Shown here in pieces: positions 44,876 to 56,002 of a stretch of 64,000 bases of DNA. The stretch's first letter is position 1. Every line of letters begins with the position of its first letter. The notes beneath the pieces are model-generated. The model saw nothing but the letters and a program-made list of their open reading frames with translations. It ran no database searches and had not been told where the DNA came from. The translations under genes were made by a program, and so were the position numbers. The DNA lies in contig NC_014643.1 in NCBI RefSeq assembly GCF_000164695.2, positions 2,170,001 through 2,234,000 of the forward strand, in the 5' to 3' direction. The stretch is from Rothia dentocariosa ATCC 17931 (GTDB lineage: Bacteria > Actinomycetota > Actinomycetes > Actinomycetales > Micrococcaceae).

Positions 44876-47344
44876 TTAGACAACATCCAGCCCATCGCAT
44901 CGAACCTGCACCGCTCCGACACGCTTGAGCGCCGAGAGCGCCGCACGCACGGAGCGTAACTCGTGGGTGACCTGCGGTGCTTGAGCGTAGGAGAAGAAGA
45001 GAATAGCGCGCCAGTCCCCGGGAATCGCATCCTCGGTCCCTGAGGGTGAAGGCTCAGATATATCGCCCTCTCCCCCACCCTCGACTCCGGCATGCACAGA
45101 TTGGTGCGCAAAGAAATTTTCATCCAGCGGCACAGGCCCGGTTACCCGAACGTCTTCCGGCAGGTTCAGCTCCGTCAGGAACACCTGAACGTCATCCTCG
45201 GTACCCGTAATAGCCGCCGTGCGTACTGCCGGGGGCAAACCGATCTGCGAACGCTCATCCAGCTCGTACAGCGCAAACCATGTGGGATCCCACCGGACCA
45301 ACGCCTGCTCCACCGGGGATGGAGACGCGGTCGTCACTACAACCCCACCCTGAGCCGCAGAACGCACGAGCGCCGCAGCATTGAACCAGCGCCTTAACGC
45401 GGCCTCCGGGGCACGCAAAGAATCAAAACGCAGCATAGAATCGGCGTCCAGAAGCAATGCCGCCGCATAACCGCCGAATGCCACAGGCTCAGCTCCGGGG
45501 GTCGCCACCACCAGTGCAGGTTCGGCCCCCACCGAAGCACGCACATGGTCTCCCGCCGAAGAAATTACCGGGACACCCCGGAAGGCGCGCCCCAGCTCCT
45601 CCGCAGTACGCAATGCCCCCACGGTGCCCGAACGCCACTGATCATACCCGCACTCCGCACACCGCCACTGCTGTGCCAAACGCCCGCACCATGAACAGCT
45701 CGGCACCGAAGCACCCGCCGCTAACGAGAGCGGCCCCCGGCACGTATTACAGCGCGCGGGCATGCGGCACCGCTGGCACGAAAACGACGGAACATAGCCG
45801 CTGCGCGCAACCTGCACCAACACCGGGCCATGCTGCAGAGCCTCACGCGCACGCTCAAACGCCAACCGAGGAATACGTGCCACAGCCGCCAACGGGTCAC
45901 GCGCCAACTGATAGTCATTACCCGTCGAAAAAATGCGCGGCGAAAACTCGTGCACCGTCGCCCGAGGTGCCCGCACATGCGAAGCCCACCGGGTGCGTAC
46001 CAATCGTGCCGACTCACTGCTCATCGCGTACCCGGCGAACAGCGCCGCCGCATCCGTTGCCTGAGCGCGCAATAACAGCACATCGCGCGCGTGACAATAG
46101 GGCGAACGGCGCTCCACAAGCGAAGAATCGCCGTCATCCCAGCACACCACCAGCCCCAAATTGGCAACAGGCGCGTATGCTGCCGCACGAGTGCCAATCA
46201 CAATAGGCACCAGCCCCAAACGCGCCTTCAAATAGGCGTGATACCGGCTATGCGGTTTATCGCTTGAACTCAACCGAACATAAGCACCCGCTGGCACCCG
46301 ACGTTTCAGCGCGGACTCAAGCCTGTCGAGAGTCTTCTGATCGGGAGCAACCGCCAAGGCACCACGGCCATTCGCAGCCGCCGTCACCACGGCAATAGCC
46401 AGTAGCTCAGCCCAATCAAACTCAGGATGCGCGGGCAGCACATTCATGACCGCACGCGCAGGAGACCCAGCCGCCAGATCCTCTAAAAATTCGGCGCCAT
46501 TCTCATAATCGCTAAAGGCACGGGAATCTTCCGTCGAAACCTGGACGGCAGGCGGATGAAGCTGGTAGGGCGCGAAACCGCCCAAGAGGAAACCGCGAAT
46601 ATCATCGGTCAAAGAGGGCGAACCACTGGTCGGTAATTCTTCAGGAGCTTCTTCCTGCGGCTCGTGGTCGGTATCTGAGTCATCTTCGGCGACCGATTCA
46701 GAAACGTTATTTTCCGCCCTATCGGCGGTTTCATCAGATCCTTGCGGCAGACCCATGAGCTCGGAAAACGTGGGCAAAAACTGGGCATACTGTTTATCAA
46801 GAGATGCCACGCGCGGCGTCACCGCAAGCCGCAAAACATTTGCCACGGTTGAGGCGTACCGATCGGCAAGCGCCTCTGCAAGGTCAAAAATCTCGGCAGA
46901 AACCGCAGGAATCCGCGACAGAACCGATAAAAGCGGCTGCAGACCCTTAGCAACATCGGTTGTTTCGGCGCGCTCCGCAATAAAACCCGTAACCCGCTGC
47001 GAGCCGAACCGCACACGCACACGAGCGCCGGGAACCGCCTCTTCGCTCAGCTCAGCAGGAACCTGGTAGTCAAAGGTACGGTCAAGATGCGGCAGGGTAT
47101 TATCCAACCGAACCCGCGCCACCGGATACGGCACCCCGCTCTGAGCAAGCTGCCGGTGCACATCAACAGGTTCAGGCTCGGGAGGAATCAGGGCATCGCG
47201 AAGAGCAGGAAATCCCTGCAACAGATCAGGCTGTTGCAGGGATTCCTGCTGAGCGGGTTCAGAAGCCGAAACGTCCATCGACGAAGTATCGGTAGGGTTC
47301 TGAGCATCCGCGTCATTGGGCTGCATACCCGCAGGTCCACGCAT
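44876..47344 (-). CDS. priA: PriA-type primosomal protein lacking helicase motifs
   Basis: The 822-residue protein aligns with actinobacterial PriA (primosomal protein N'). It has an N-terminal 3' DNA-binding domain (about 55-160, PVARVRLDNTLPHLDRTFDYQVP). The zinc module has paired cysteines in SCQRCRMPARCNTCRG and SCSWCGR...CAECGYDQW. The Walker A that should precede the first RecA-like strand is missing; the region reads LAIAVVTAAANGRGALAV. The DEEH box is replaced by CWDDGD. Mycobacterial PriA is likewise described as lacking helicase motifs. Start ATG 47344 overlaps the metK stop by one base (TAATG), so translation is coupled. An acidic insert at about 205-235 is extra. Confidence 0.92.
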   Translation of the reverse strand: MRGPAGMQPNDADAQNPTDTSSMDVSASEPAQQESLQQPDLLQGFPALRDALIPPEPEPVDVHRQLAQSGVPYPVARVRLDNTLPHLDRTFDYQVPAELSEEAVPGARVRVRFGSQRVTGFIAERAETTDVAKGLQPLLSVLSRIPAVSAEIFDLAEALADRYASTVANVLRLAVTPRVASLDKQYAQFLPTFSELMGLPQGSDETADRAENNVSESVAEDDSDTDHEPQEEAPEELPTSGSPSLTDDIRGFLLGGFAPYQLHPPAVQVSTEDSRAFSDYENGAEFLEDLAAGSPARAVMNVLPAHPEFDWAELLAIAVVTAAANGRGALAVAPDQKTLDRLESALKRRVPAGAYVRLSSSDKPHSRYHAYLKARLGLVPIVIGTRAAAYAPVANLGLVVCWDDGDSSLVERRSPYCHARDVLLLRAQATDAAALFAGYAMSSESARLVRTRWASHVRAPRATVHEFSPRIFSTGNDYQLARDPLAAVARIPRLAFERAREALQHGPVLVQVARSGYVPSFSCQRCRMPARCNTCRGPLSLAAGASVPSCSWCGRLAQQWRCAECGYDQWRSGTVGALRTAEELGRAFRGVPVISSAGDHVRASVGAEPALVVATPGAEPVAFGGYAAALLLDADSMLRFDSLRAPEAALRRWFNAAALVRSAAQGGVVVTTASPSPVEQALVRWDPTWFALYELDERSQIGLPPAVRTAAITGTEDDVQVFLTELNLPEDVRVTGPVPLDENFFAHQSVHAGVEGGGEGDISEPSPSGTEDAIPGDWRAILFFSYAQAPQVTHELRSVRAALSALKRVGAVQVRCDGLDVV

Positions 47345-48549
47345 TAGGATGCTGAAACCGCCGAACGCAGAGCCTCAACACGGTCCAAACGCTCCCACGT
47401 GAACTCGGGTTCATTGCGACCAAAATGACCGTGGGCCGCAGTCTTTTTATAGATGGGTCGCCGCAAATCAAGGTCATTGATAATAGCCAACGGGCGCAGG
47501 TCAAAGACCTCACGCACAGCCTTCTCAATCTTGAGGGGATCAACCTTTTCGGTTCCGAAAGTCTCGACGTACAGACCCACAGGGGCCGCCTGCCCAATAG
47601 CGTAAGCGACCTGAACCTCGGCACGGTCGGCAAGACCAGCGCCCACAATATTCTTGGCAACCCAACGCATGGCGTATGCTGCAGAACGATCAACCTTCGA
47701 GGGATCCTTGCCCGAGAACGCACCCCCGCCGTGACGAGCCGAACCGCCATAGGTATCAACAATAATCTTGCGACCGGTCAAACCGGCATCGCCCACGGGG
47801 CCGCCCTGCACAAAACGACCGGCAGGGTTCACAATAAACTTCGTGTTCGAGCTGTCAAAATCGGCAGCATCCAGCACCGGAGTAATCACATGTTTAATAA
47901 TGTCAGCACGCAAATCTGCTAGATCGTAATCGGCGGTGTGCTGGCTGGAAACCACTACGGTATCAACCGAAACAGGCTTATTATCGGCGTCATACCCCAA
48001 AGTGACCTGAGTTTTGCCGTCCGGGCGCAGGTTCACCAGCGTACCGTTTTTACGAACATTCGTCAGACGCTCTGAGAGACGATGCGCCAGCCAAATTGGT
48101 GCGGGCATCAATACGTTCGTCTCGTTCGAAGCGTACCCGAACATAATGCCCTGATCGCCCGCGCCCTGGCGGTCATAATCATCAACTGCGATACCGCTGC
48201 GAGCTTCTAAAGACTCATATACGCCAGCGTTAATATCGGGTGACTGCTCGCCAATTGATACCGATACGCCGCAGAATTCACCATCGAAACCGCGGGTCGA
48301 TGAATCGTAGCCAATACCTAAAATAGTTTCACGAACGATCGATGGAATCTCAACATAGCTTGAGGTTGTCACCTCGCCAGCAACATGAACCTGGCCGGTT
48401 GTCACCATTGTTTCGACAGCAACATTCGCGGTGGAGTCCTGCGCGATAATGCCGTCAAGAATCGCATCAGAAATCTGGTCACAAATTTTATCGGGATGCC
48501 CTTCAGTCACCGACTCGCTGGTGAAAAGGCGTAGATGGTTATTACTCAC
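47344..48549 (-). CDS. metK: S-adenosylmethionine synthetase
   Basis: MetK makes SAM from methionine and ATP. The 401-residue protein has the N-terminal [17 protein letters not shown], the [12 protein letters not shown] loop and [19 protein letters not shown]. All are family signatures. The start is GTG 48549, which lacks a Shine-Dalgarno; TAGAGT lies 7 nt upstream and could be a -10 for leaderless initiation. No SAM riboswitch is recognised in the 148-base upstream gap. Confidence 0.98.
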   Translation of the reverse strand: MSNNHLRLFTSESVTEGHPDKICDQISDAILDGIIAQDSTANVAVETMVTTGQVHVAGEVTTSSYVEIPSIVRETILGIGYDSSTRGFDGEFCGVSVSIGEQSPDINAGVYESLEARSGIAVDDYDRQGAGDQGIMFGYASNETNVLMPAPIWLAHRLSERLTNVRKNGTLVNLRPDGKTQVTLGYDADNKPVSVDTVVVSSQHTADYDLADLRADIIKHVITPVLDAADFDSSNTKFIVNPAGRFVQGGPVGDAGLTGRKIIVDTYGGSARHGGGAFSGKDPSKVDRSAAYAMRWVAKNIVGAGLADRAEVQVAYAIGQAAPVGLYVETFGTEKVDPLKIEKAVREVFDLRPLAIINDLDLRRPIYKKTAAHGHFGRNEPEFTWERLDRVEALRSAVSAS

Positions 48550-48556
48550 GGTTTCT

Positions 48557-48562
48557 ACTCTA
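48557..48562 (-). promoter_or_regulatory. Candidate -10 box for leaderless metK transcript
   Basis: The minus strand reads TAGAGT, 7 nt, then the metK GTG. It fits TANNNT spacing for initiation at the start codon. Confidence 0.35.
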
Positions 48563-48697
48563 CTAGGTTTGGGGCACGCGGGATACAGTACCCAAGGATG
48601 TGAACTCGTGTATCAATTATGACAGAACGTTACACAGGCTCGGAGGGAGGAAGTCACAAACTTAATCGGCTGCACATTAGGCGTATTTGTGCTTTTC

Positions 48698-50026
48698 TCA
48701 GGGCTTTACATACTGTGCAAGAGTGCGCAATATCTGATCGGAAACGACCTGTTTAGAGCCTGAAAAAACAGGTTCTCGATCTGTGCGCGAAGAGAGCAAC
48801 GTAATCGTATTATCATCGGTTCCGAAACCCTGATTTACGCTCACCGTGTTGAGCGCCAGAAAATCACAACCCTTACGCGCCAACTTCTCGCGCCCAAGCT
48901 CAAGCGGGGTTCGCTCAGCTGACCCAGTCTCTGCGGCAAAACCCACAATCAAGCGCGCACCGGCACCTGTCTTCTGTCGAAGCTCCACGACTTCACGCAG
49001 AATATCCGGGTTGCGTACCAGCTGAATTGTGGGAGCGTCCGAAGAATCTGCGGTCTTCTTAATCTTGTACTCGGCGTATTCGGCAGGCCGAAAATCTGCA
49101 ACCGCTGCAGACATAATAAGCATATCGGCGTTGTTCTGAGCTTCCAGCACGGCATCGCGTAGTTCACGGGCGCTCACCACTCGGGTTACCTGTACGCCCT
49201 CAGGCGCGGGGACTTCAAGGTTAGCGCCGATTAGATGTACCGATGCCCCTAGATCACGCGCAGCCTGTGCCAAAGCTACACCCTGTTTACCTGTTGAGCG
49301 GTTACCCAAAAAACGCACCGGATCCAAGGCCTCACGGGTGCCTCCCGCCGTAATCACAATGCGTTTCCCCGCCAAAATTCCAGGTCCGGGCTCAACACCT
49401 AATGCAAATGAGCTGCTAGACTCTTTCGCTGAGCCAGTGTGAACCGGGCGTGTGGGCGTATATCCTGGAATCTGCGAAGGATGCTGCTCCCCTTTCGGGA
49501 ACTCGGCAATTACGCGCTGCGCCGCCTCAAAAATATCTTCCGGCTCCGGCATGCGGCCCACACCCGAATCGGGACCCGTTAGACGCCCAACCGCCGGTTC
49601 AATCACGTGATACCCAAGTTCGCGTAAAGTCTGCACATTCGTTTGCGTTGCCGGATGTTCCCACATCTGAGTGTGCATCGCGGGAGCCATAATCACCGGC
49701 GCGTGAGTAGTCAGTACCGTAGCAGAGAGCAAATCATCGCAACGCCCAGCCGCCAACCGAGACATCAAATCGGCGGTCGCCGGTGCTATAACAATCGCAT
49801 CCGCAAGTTCCGCCTGGCGAACATGGTTAACCTCAGGAACACGCTCAAAAACACTCGTGGAAACCGGATTGCCGCTCAGGGCCTCGAAGGTAGCTTTACC
49901 CACAAACTCCAAGGCAGCTTCGGTGGGCATGGCAATAACCTCATGCCCATCTTTTGCGAAAAGACGAAGGAGCACTACCGCTTTATATGCGGCAATGCCC
50001 CCTCCAATACCAACGATAATGCGCAT
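48698..50026 (-). CDS. coaBC: Bifunctional phosphopantothenoylcysteine decarboxylase/phosphopantothenate--cysteine ligase CoaBC
   Basis: CoaBC carries out two steps of coenzyme A synthesis. The 442-residue protein has an N-terminal flavin decarboxylase (CoaC, about 1-180), with GIGGGIAAYKA and the active-site segment MAPAMHTQMW, where many other lineages have PAMN. The CoaB ligase (about 220-440) has ITAGGTREALDPVRFLGNRSTGKQG, KIKKTADSS and LVGFAAETG-like sequence. The linker between the halves is disordered. It lies 18 bases downstream of rpoZ, as in mycobacteria. Confidence 0.96.
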   Translation of the reverse strand: MRIIVGIGGGIAAYKAVVLLRLFAKDGHEVIAMPTEAALEFVGKATFEALSGNPVSTSVFERVPEVNHVRQAELADAIVIAPATADLMSRLAAGRCDDLLSATVLTTHAPVIMAPAMHTQMWEHPATQTNVQTLRELGYHVIEPAVGRLTGPDSGVGRMPEPEDIFEAAQRVIAEFPKGEQHPSQIPGYTPTRPVHTGSAKESSSSFALGVEPGPGILAGKRIVITAGGTREALDPVRFLGNRSTGKQGVALAQAARDLGASVHLIGANLEVPAPEGVQVTRVVSARELRDAVLEAQNNADMLIMSAAVADFRPAEYAEYKIKKTADSSDAPTIQLVRNPDILREVVELRQKTGAGARLIVGFAAETGSAERTPLELGREKLARKGCDFLALNTVSVNQGFGTDDNTITLLSSRTDREPVFSGSKQVVSDQILRTLAQYVKP

Positions 50027-50044
50027 GGTATTTACAAACGTTCC

Positions 50045-50497
50045 TTACTCAGCGGAGTCGTCAATAACAACCTCTTCAAGAGCAATAACCTCTTCGGTAC
50101 CGGCAGGAATGTATTCCTCCTCGATAGCACCGAAATCAGCGTCGCCCAGACCCAAGGATGCGAATTCCTCAGGAACCAGGTAACCATCTTCGTTGAAGTG
50201 CCCATCCGGCACGTGATCGGCAACAATCTGATCTGCCATAATTTCACGCATTGCAACCGAAAGAGCCTTGTCATTAGCCTCAGACTCAACCAGAGGACCA
50301 ACGTGGTCGCCCGCGCTCTCCTGCAGATTCGCGTAATAAGCGTTAATCTGGCGAGCACGACGAGCACCGAAAATCACCAGCCCGTACTTAGACTCAGCCT
50401 TCTGAATCAGCGCATCCGCGCTGGGGTTCACAATCCCCTCGGGAGCTACGCCATCAACGAAGTTGTAGTCTTCGTGCTCTTTGATTTCGTTTACCAC
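50045..50497 (-). CDS. rpoZ: RNA polymerase omega subunit, with acidic C-terminal extension
   Basis: Omega helps assemble and stabilise RNA polymerase by clamping the beta' C-terminus. The conserved core (about 8-85) has GIVNPSADALIQKAESKYGLVIFGARRARQINAYY, the expected omega signature. After residue 95 the protein continues for about 55 residues of acidic sequence ending EEVVIDDSAE. This takes it to 150 residues, beyond the roughly 90-110 of most omegas. GTG 50497 is chosen because GGAG lies 5 nt upstream. It sits between gmk and coaBC in the conserved actinobacterial order. Confidence 0.93.
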   Translation of the reverse strand: MVNEIKEHEDYNFVDGVAPEGIVNPSADALIQKAESKYGLVIFGARRARQINAYYANLQESAGDHVGPLVESEANDKALSVAMREIMADQIVADHVPDGHFNEDGYLVPEEFASLGLGDADFGAIEEEYIPAGTEEVIALEEVVIDDSAE

Positions 50498-50650
50498 AGA
50501 AACTCCAATATGTTGTCTTTGTACACTGCTGACATTCATGTACACGAACTCAGCCAAAACTAAAGCAATATTCTACCGCTAAACTCGGTAAAAATCACGT
50601 ACCCTAATGAGAAAGCACAGTAATACCCAGCACGCCGCCAAAATACGTAC

Positions 50651-51223
50651 CTATGCTTCAGCAGATTCAGCACCCACGATGTGCGCAATCTCCTGCGCCG
50701 CGCGCTCTACTGAATCATTGACCACGGTTACGTCGAACTCGCTTTCAGCCTCAAGCTCGATTTTGGCGGTCTCAAGACGCCGCTGCTGTTCCTGCTCCGA
50801 TTCAGTACCGCGCCCCACCAGTCGAGACACGAGTTCATCCCAGCTGGGCGGTGCCAAGAAAATCAGCTGTGCCTCCGGCATAGACTCCCGAATCTGCCGA
50901 GCCCCTTGAAGATCAATCTCAAGGATTACCGGGCGACCAGCATTTAGAGCTTCCTGAACCTTAGCACGCGGAGTACCGTATTTATTCTTACCGTGCACTA
51001 CCGCATACTCAAGCATCTGCCCGTCGGCGATCATACGATCAAATTCCTCATGCGAGACAAAATAGTAGTGCACACCCTCTTCTTCGCCGGGGCGAGGGTC
51101 ACGAGTAGTTGCCGAAACGGAAAACCAGACGTTCGGATAGTGCTCACGAATATACTGGCAAACGGTTCCCTTACCCACGGCGGTGGGACCAGCCAGAACG
51201 GTAAGTCTAGGTTGAGCAGTCAT
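50651..51223 (-). CDS. gmk: Guanylate kinase
   Basis: Gmk phosphorylates GMP to GDP with ATP. The 190-residue protein has the P-loop [11 protein letters not shown] (about 10-20). The GMP-binding segment has [23 protein letters not shown], and the lid region has [15 protein letters not shown]. It starts at ATG 51223 after GGGAGAA. mihF lies upstream and rpoZ downstream, the usual actinobacterial arrangement. Confidence 0.97.
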   Translation of the reverse strand: MTAQPRLTVLAGPTAVGKGTVCQYIREHYPNVWFSVSATTRDPRPGEEEGVHYYFVSHEEFDRMIADGQMLEYAVVHGKNKYGTPRAKVQEALNAGRPVILEIDLQGARQIRESMPEAQLIFLAPPSWDELVSRLVGRGTESEQEQQRRLETAKIELEAESEFDVTVVNDSVERAAQEIAHIVGAESAEA

Positions 51224-51277
51224 CGGGTTCTCCCTGCGGTGTGATGTAATAATGCGTATTTTATCCGGCGGCGAGAA

Positions 51278-51625
51278 CTACCGACCGTTGCGGCGGCGTG
51301 TATGCCGAACATTGCGGTTAAAATACTCCACCATTTTACGGCGTTGATGCACGCCAAGACCGCCCAAACGACGGGTCGGCGCAATCTGCAGCTCTTCCAT
51401 AATTTTTTCGGCACGCACAGCACCAATTCCCGGAAGGGCACGGAGCATTTGATCGACAGGCATCTTTGCAAGAGCTTGGTCGTCATCGACCAGATCGAGT
51501 ACCTGACGTACCGACAGCTCACGGGTAGAAAGTGCCTGCTTAACTTCCTGGCGGCGAGTACGGGCAAGCAACGCCTTTTCACGTGCTGATGCACGCACCT
51601 CATCGGTTAGCGGCGTAATCGGCAT
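51278..51625 (-). CDS. mihF: Actinobacterial integration host factor mIHF
   Basis: mIHF is a nucleoid-associated DNA-bending protein, required for phage L5 integration in mycobacteria, and unrelated to the HU/IHF alpha-beta family. The 115-residue product has an N-terminal helix (about 3-40). The helix-two-turn-helix DNA-binding domain has MLRALPGIGAVRAEKIMEEL and RRLGGLGVHQRRKM. The end is strongly basic (RHTRRRNGR). ATG 51625 is taken as the start because GGGAGA lies just upstream; a slightly longer frame begins at 51640. Confidence 0.94.
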   Translation of the reverse strand: MPITPLTDEVRASAREKALLARTRRQEVKQALSTRELSVRQVLDLVDDDQALAKMPVDQMLRALPGIGAVRAEKIMEELQIAPTRRLGGLGVHQRRKMVEYFNRNVRHTRRRNGR

Positions 51626-51803
51626 GGGGTCTCCCATCAAGCGATATATGTATATAAATCAGCGTTCTTACGTTTTCTAACTTAGCATGTTGCGCTGTAA
51701 AACGATGAACTGAGGTTCGTAACGTAAAGCCTTTCAGACTCAACACAGCGCAATGGCGCACAGAGCAGATAAACTCTATACGCCACCACACGATCACAAC
51801 GAG

Positions 51804-52661
51804 TTACGATGTGCCACGTGCACGCACTAAATCGTCACGTGCACTCCGCGCCGCCCGCGCCAGGTCAGTCAGCTGCGGACCTGCAGAGAGCACGCCACGG
51901 CTGGAATTCACCAAAACCTGAGATTCAACACCTGCAAAAATTCGGTATAGGTCCTCAGCGCTAGCCCCCTGGGCACCATATCCCGGCGAAAGAATGGGAC
52001 CGTTGAAAGTGCTCAGGTCTATCGCCAATTCTTTGAGGGCCTCCCCTACAGTGGCGCCCACAACTAGACCGCATGAACCCATGCGTTCCCAGGTCTGTGC
52101 AGTGTTCTCTGCGGTAGCTGCGGCAATAACCTGCTTCGCTACCGCGCCGGTATCTTCTGCTTTGCCCACATGCTGCACACTCTTACCCTCAGGGTTTGAG
52201 GTCAGCGCCAGCACGAAAGTTCCACGCTGGTTCGCAGTTGCCGCATCCAGTGCTGGGCGAAGCGACTCGAAGCCCAAATATGGGCTTAGCGTGACCGAAT
52301 CCGTGCCGAGTGGTGAAGAGGTACCGAGCCAAGCATCCGCATAGGCTTTCATAGTCGAGCCAATATCACCGCGTTTTGCATCCGCCACGATTAGAACCCG
52401 GTCTTCATCGGCGCGAGCAAAGAGCTCTTCCAACACGGCAAGACCTGCGGAACCGTGGCGCTCAAACAGGGCAACCTGGGGTTTAAGCGCTGCGGCATAG
52501 GGGGCGCATCCTTCGTAGACAGCTGTGGTGAAGGTACGCAGAGATTCGGCAGAATCTTCCAGTCCCCACGCCTGCAGCAGGTTCGGATGCGGGTCAATAC
52601 CCACACACAACGGACCGTATTCGTCCATCGCAGCCGCAAGACGATCACCGAAGGGGATCAC
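51804..52661 (-). CDS. pyrF: Orotidine-5'-phosphate decarboxylase
   Basis: PyrF converts OMP to UMP, the last step of de novo pyrimidine synthesis. The 285-residue protein is of the type 2 (PyrF long) subfamily. The catalytic Asp/Lys network is in [23 protein letters not shown], and phosphate-binding residues are in [16 protein letters not shown]. The GTG start overlaps the carB stop by four bases (GTGA), so the two are translationally coupled. It ends the pyrimidine genes. Confidence 0.96.
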   Translation of the reverse strand: MIPFGDRLAAAMDEYGPLCVGIDPHPNLLQAWGLEDSAESLRTFTTAVYEGCAPYAAALKPQVALFERHGSAGLAVLEELFARADEDRVLIVADAKRGDIGSTMKAYADAWLGTSSPLGTDSVTLSPYLGFESLRPALDAATANQRGTFVLALTSNPEGKSVQHVGKAEDTGAVAKQVIAAATAENTAQTWERMGSCGLVVGATVGEALKELAIDLSTFNGPILSPGYGAQGASAEDLYRIFAGVESQVLVNSSRGVLSAGPQLTDLARAARSARDDLVRARGTS

Positions 52662-55600
52662 GAAAGTTCCCCCTCACGCACCTGTTCGCCCTTGTCCTGC
52701 CCCTGCTCGCCGGTACAGGCGGTCCGCAAGAACTCACCATGTTCTTGCAGATTTATAATCTCCCAGCTACGCTCGCGCAGCGCGGTAATAGCCTGAACAG
52801 CAGCCGCAAACTCCGAAATCGTGGTCATCACAGGGCAACCAACGCTGACCGCAGCCGCACGGATCTCGTAACCATCGCTACGAGCAGCACCACCGGCAGG
52901 CGTATTCAAAATCAGATCGATTTCACCATTGCGCACCATATCAACGATCGAATGCTGACCGTTTGCTTCCGCAAACTTGGAGGCAACCGTGGAATTCACA
53001 CCATTGCGACGAAGTACATCTGCAGTGCCGCCGGTAGAGACAATCTCGAAGCCCAGCTGTTCAAGCATCTTGGCATAGATAATCACATTGCGCTTATCAT
53101 GGTTAGCCACCGAAACGAAGACTTTGCCCTCGGTCGGTAGCGGTGACCCCGCACCTGCCTGGGCTTTCGCAAAGGCAGTATCGTAAAGGGCGTCAAGACC
53201 CATGACTTCGCCGGTCGAGCGCATTTCGGGACTAAGTAGGGAATCAACCACCACACCCTCAGGAGTGCGGAAGCGGCTAAACGGAAGAACCGCTGCCTTA
53301 ACTGCAATTGCAGTATTCTGCGGCAGGGATGCACCATCCATGTTCTTAGGCAAGTATCCCTCTGCCTTCAGCTCAGCAATGCTCTTCCCCAAACCGATCA
53401 TCACGGCCGCCTTAGCCAGCTGCACTCCGGTTGCCTTCGAGACAAACGGAACGGTGCGAGACGCGCGTGGGTTCGCTTCAATCACGAACAGATTCTCGGA
53501 GACGTAAGCAAACTGAATATTAATCAGGCCCCGCACTCCGGTACCACGCGCAATAGCCTCGGTTGCTTCTTTAACCTTGGCGATCACATCGGGACCCAAG
53601 GTAATTGGCGGCAAGGTGCAGGAGGAATCACCTGAGTGAATGCCAGCCTCTTCAATATGTTCCATAACGCCGCCCAGGTAGAGCTCGGTGCCGTCAAAGA
53701 GCGCATCCACATCAATCTCAATAGCGTCTTCCAGGAACTTATCGATGAGCGCTGGCTGAGAGGGAGAAACCTCGGTCGCATTTTCAAGGTAGCGTGCGAG
53801 ATTTGCCTCGTCATAGACGATCTCCATACCGCGCCCGCCCAGCACATAGGAAGGACGGACCAACACCGGGTATCCAATCTCATCGGCAACGCGTTTGGCA
53901 CCCTCGAAGGTATATGCGGTACCATTCTTCGGCGAGATCAGGCCACCTTCTTCCAGCACACGCGCAAATTCGCCGCGGTCTTCGGCGAGGTCAATAGCCT
54001 CGGGAGTAGTGCCCAAAATCGGCACACCGGCATCTTTGAGGGCTTTCGCAAGCTTCAGCGGAGTCTGTCCGCCCAACTGCACGAAAACGCCCAACAAGCC
54101 GCCCGTGCGGCGCTCAGATTCAACAATTTCAAGCACATCTTCCAAAGTCAGCGGCTCAAAATACAGACGAGTCGAAACATCGTAATCGGTCGAGACAGTC
54201 TCCGGGTTACAGTTCACCATAACCGTCTCGTACCCCAGCGAACGCAACACTAGCGAAGCGTGTACACAGGAATAATCGAATTCGATACCCTGGCCGATGC
54301 GGTTCGGCCCCGACCCCAAAATCATGATGGAGGGAGTCTCATGGTGAGCGACCTCATCCTCAGAATCATAACTAGAGTAGTGATAGGGGGTAAACGCCTC
54401 GAACTCAGCGGCACAAGTATCAACAGTCTTGAATACGGGGCGAATACCTAGGGCATGGCGCACGCCGCGCACAACGTCCTCAGAAGAACCGATAATCTCT
54501 GCGATTTGCGGGTCAGAGAAACCGTGGCGCTTTGCCAGCTGCAGGATTTCAGGGGTCAAGTTATCGCGATTTTCCCGCAGAATCCCGGCGACTTCATTCA
54601 GCAGCACCAGCTGATCTAAGAACCATGGATCAATCTTGGTGGCTTCAAAAACCTGCGCGATAGATGCACCCGCCAAAAGCGCCTGCTGCACCTGGTAGAT
54701 ACGCTGCGTGGTGGGTACTTTGGTCTTCTCGATAAGCGCGTCAAGTTCTTCGGCGTTTAGTTGCTGCTTCGTGAACGAGAAAGAAGCACCTTTCTGCTCT
54801 AGAGAGCGCATAGCCTTCTGGAGTGCTTCGGTGAAATTACGGCCCAGCGCCATTGCTTCACCCACCGATTTCATGGTGGTTGTGAGAGTCGGATCAGCGG
54901 CCGGGAACTTCTCAAATGCAAAACGCGGCACCTTGACGACCACATAGTCGAGGGTCGGTTCAAAGGATGCGGGCGTTTTCTGGGTGATGTCGTTCGGAAT
55001 CTCATCCAGGGTGTAACCCAGCGAAAGTTTGGTCGCAATTTTAGCGATCGGGAACCCGGTTGCTTTAGACGCAAGCGCTGAAGAGCGTGAAACGCGTGGG
55101 TTCATTTCGATAACGATGATGCGCCCGGTCTTAGGGTCTACGGCAAACTGAATATTGCATCCGCCGGTATCAACCCCAACTTCGCGGATCACGTTGATAG
55201 CGATATCGCGAAGTTTTTGGTACTCACGGTCGGTGAGGGTGAGGGCAGGCGCCACCGTGATGGAGTCGCCGGTGTGCACGCCGACCGGGTCGAAGTTTTC
55301 AATCGAGCAGACGACCACGACGTTGTCATTTTTGTCGCGCATCATTTCAAGTTCGTATTCTTTCCAACCAAGAATAGATTCTTCGAGCAGAACCTCGGAG
55401 GTAGGCGAATACTGGATACCTGCGCCAGCAATGCGGTAAAGATCTTCTTCGTTGTAGGCCATGCCGGAGCCAAGTCCGCCCATGGTGAAGGAAGGACGCA
55501 CGACCATGGGATAACCGAGCTCTTTGGCTGCTTCAAGAGCTTCCGGCATGGAGTGCACAATGATCGAACGTGCCGATTCGCCGCCCGCGCGCTCTACCAC

Positions 55601-56002
55601 GCCTTTGAACGCTTCGCGATCTTCGCCCAGGTTTATGGCTTCGATATTTGCGCCAATGAGTTCAACATCGTATTCGCGCAGAGTTCCCTGCTTATCAAGA
55701 GCAATAGCAGCGTTGAGTGCAGTCTGCCCGCCCAAGGTAGGAAGAATGGCGTCTGGGCGTTCTTTTTCGATAATCTTAGCGATGACTTCGGGGGTAATCG
55801 GCTCAATATAGGTGGCATCCGCAAACTCCGGGTCGGTCATAATGGTTGCCGGATTGGAGTTTACGAGGACAACGCGCACGCCTTCTTCTTTGAGCACGCG
55901 TAGAGCCTGAGTGCCGGAGTAATCGAATTCGGCTGCCTGACCGATGACGATCGGACCTGAGCCGATGACAAGGACGCTGTTAAGGTCGGTACGACGTGGC
56001 AT
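52658..56002 (-). CDS. carB: Carbamoyl-phosphate synthase large subunit
   Basis: CarB makes carbamoyl phosphate from ammonia, bicarbonate and two ATP, for pyrimidines and arginine. The 1114-residue protein has two ATP-grasp halves: the first with [22 protein letters not shown] at the N-terminus and GGLGSGMAY, the second with [21 protein letters not shown] near 560. A C-terminal MGS-like allosteric domain (about 950-1080) has [14 protein letters not shown] charged tail follows. Its ATG directly abuts the carA stop. Confidence 0.98.
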   Translation of the reverse strand: MPRRTDLNSVLVIGSGPIVIGQAAEFDYSGTQALRVLKEEGVRVVLVNSNPATIMTDPEFADATYIEPITPEVIAKIIEKERPDAILPTLGGQTALNAAIALDKQGTLREYDVELIGANIEAINLGEDREAFKGVVERAGGESARSIIVHSMPEALEAAKELGYPMVVRPSFTMGGLGSGMAYNEEDLYRIAGAGIQYSPTSEVLLEESILGWKEYELEMMRDKNDNVVVVCSIENFDPVGVHTGDSITVAPALTLTDREYQKLRDIAINVIREVGVDTGGCNIQFAVDPKTGRIIVIEMNPRVSRSSALASKATGFPIAKIATKLSLGYTLDEIPNDITQKTPASFEPTLDYVVVKVPRFAFEKFPAADPTLTTTMKSVGEAMALGRNFTEALQKAMRSLEQKGASFSFTKQQLNAEELDALIEKTKVPTTQRIYQVQQALLAGASIAQVFEATKIDPWFLDQLVLLNEVAGILRENRDNLTPEILQLAKRHGFSDPQIAEIIGSSEDVVRGVRHALGIRPVFKTVDTCAAEFEAFTPYHYSSYDSEDEVAHHETPSIMILGSGPNRIGQGIEFDYSCVHASLVLRSLGYETVMVNCNPETVSTDYDVSTRLYFEPLTLEDVLEIVESERRTGGLLGVFVQLGGQTPLKLAKALKDAGVPILGTTPEAIDLAEDRGEFARVLEEGGLISPKNGTAYTFEGAKRVADEIGYPVLVRPSYVLGGRGMEIVYDEANLARYLENATEVSPSQPALIDKFLEDAIEIDVDALFDGTELYLGGVMEHIEEAGIHSGDSSCTLPPITLGPDVIAKVKEATEAIARGTGVRGLINIQFAYVSENLFVIEANPRASRTVPFVSKATGVQLAKAAVMIGLGKSIAELKAEGYLPKNMDGASLPQNTAIAVKAAVLPFSRFRTPEGVVVDSLLSPEMRSTGEVMGLDALYDTAFAKAQAGAGSPLPTEGKVFVSVANHDKRNVIIYAKMLEQLGFEIVSTGGTADVLRRNGVNSTVASKFAEANGQHSIVDMVRNGEIDLILNTPAGGAARSDGYEIRAAAVSVGCPVMTTISEFAAAVQAITALRERSWEIINLQEHGEFLRTACTGEQGQDKGEQVREGELS

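Noticed and set aside
42640..44880. Complete Gabija system or prophage remnant
   Set aside because: Only the GajA/OLD-like gene is present. No UvrD-like helicase, integrase, attachment repeat or phage gene flanks it.
45457..46206. Long plus-strand Pro/Thr/His-rich open frame of 249 codons
   Set aside because: It runs antisense to the conserved zinc and core regions of priA. Its low-complexity composition is what GC-rich antisense DNA gives; no family resemblance or ribosome-binding site.
48550..48697. Possible SAM riboswitch upstream of metK
   Set aside because: The gap is short, and I could not find SAM-I or SAM-IV core motifs. A leaderless promoter is a simpler reading.
55217..55903. 228-codon plus-strand open frame
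   Set aside because: It lies wholly antisense within carB, whose protein is continuous and well conserved.
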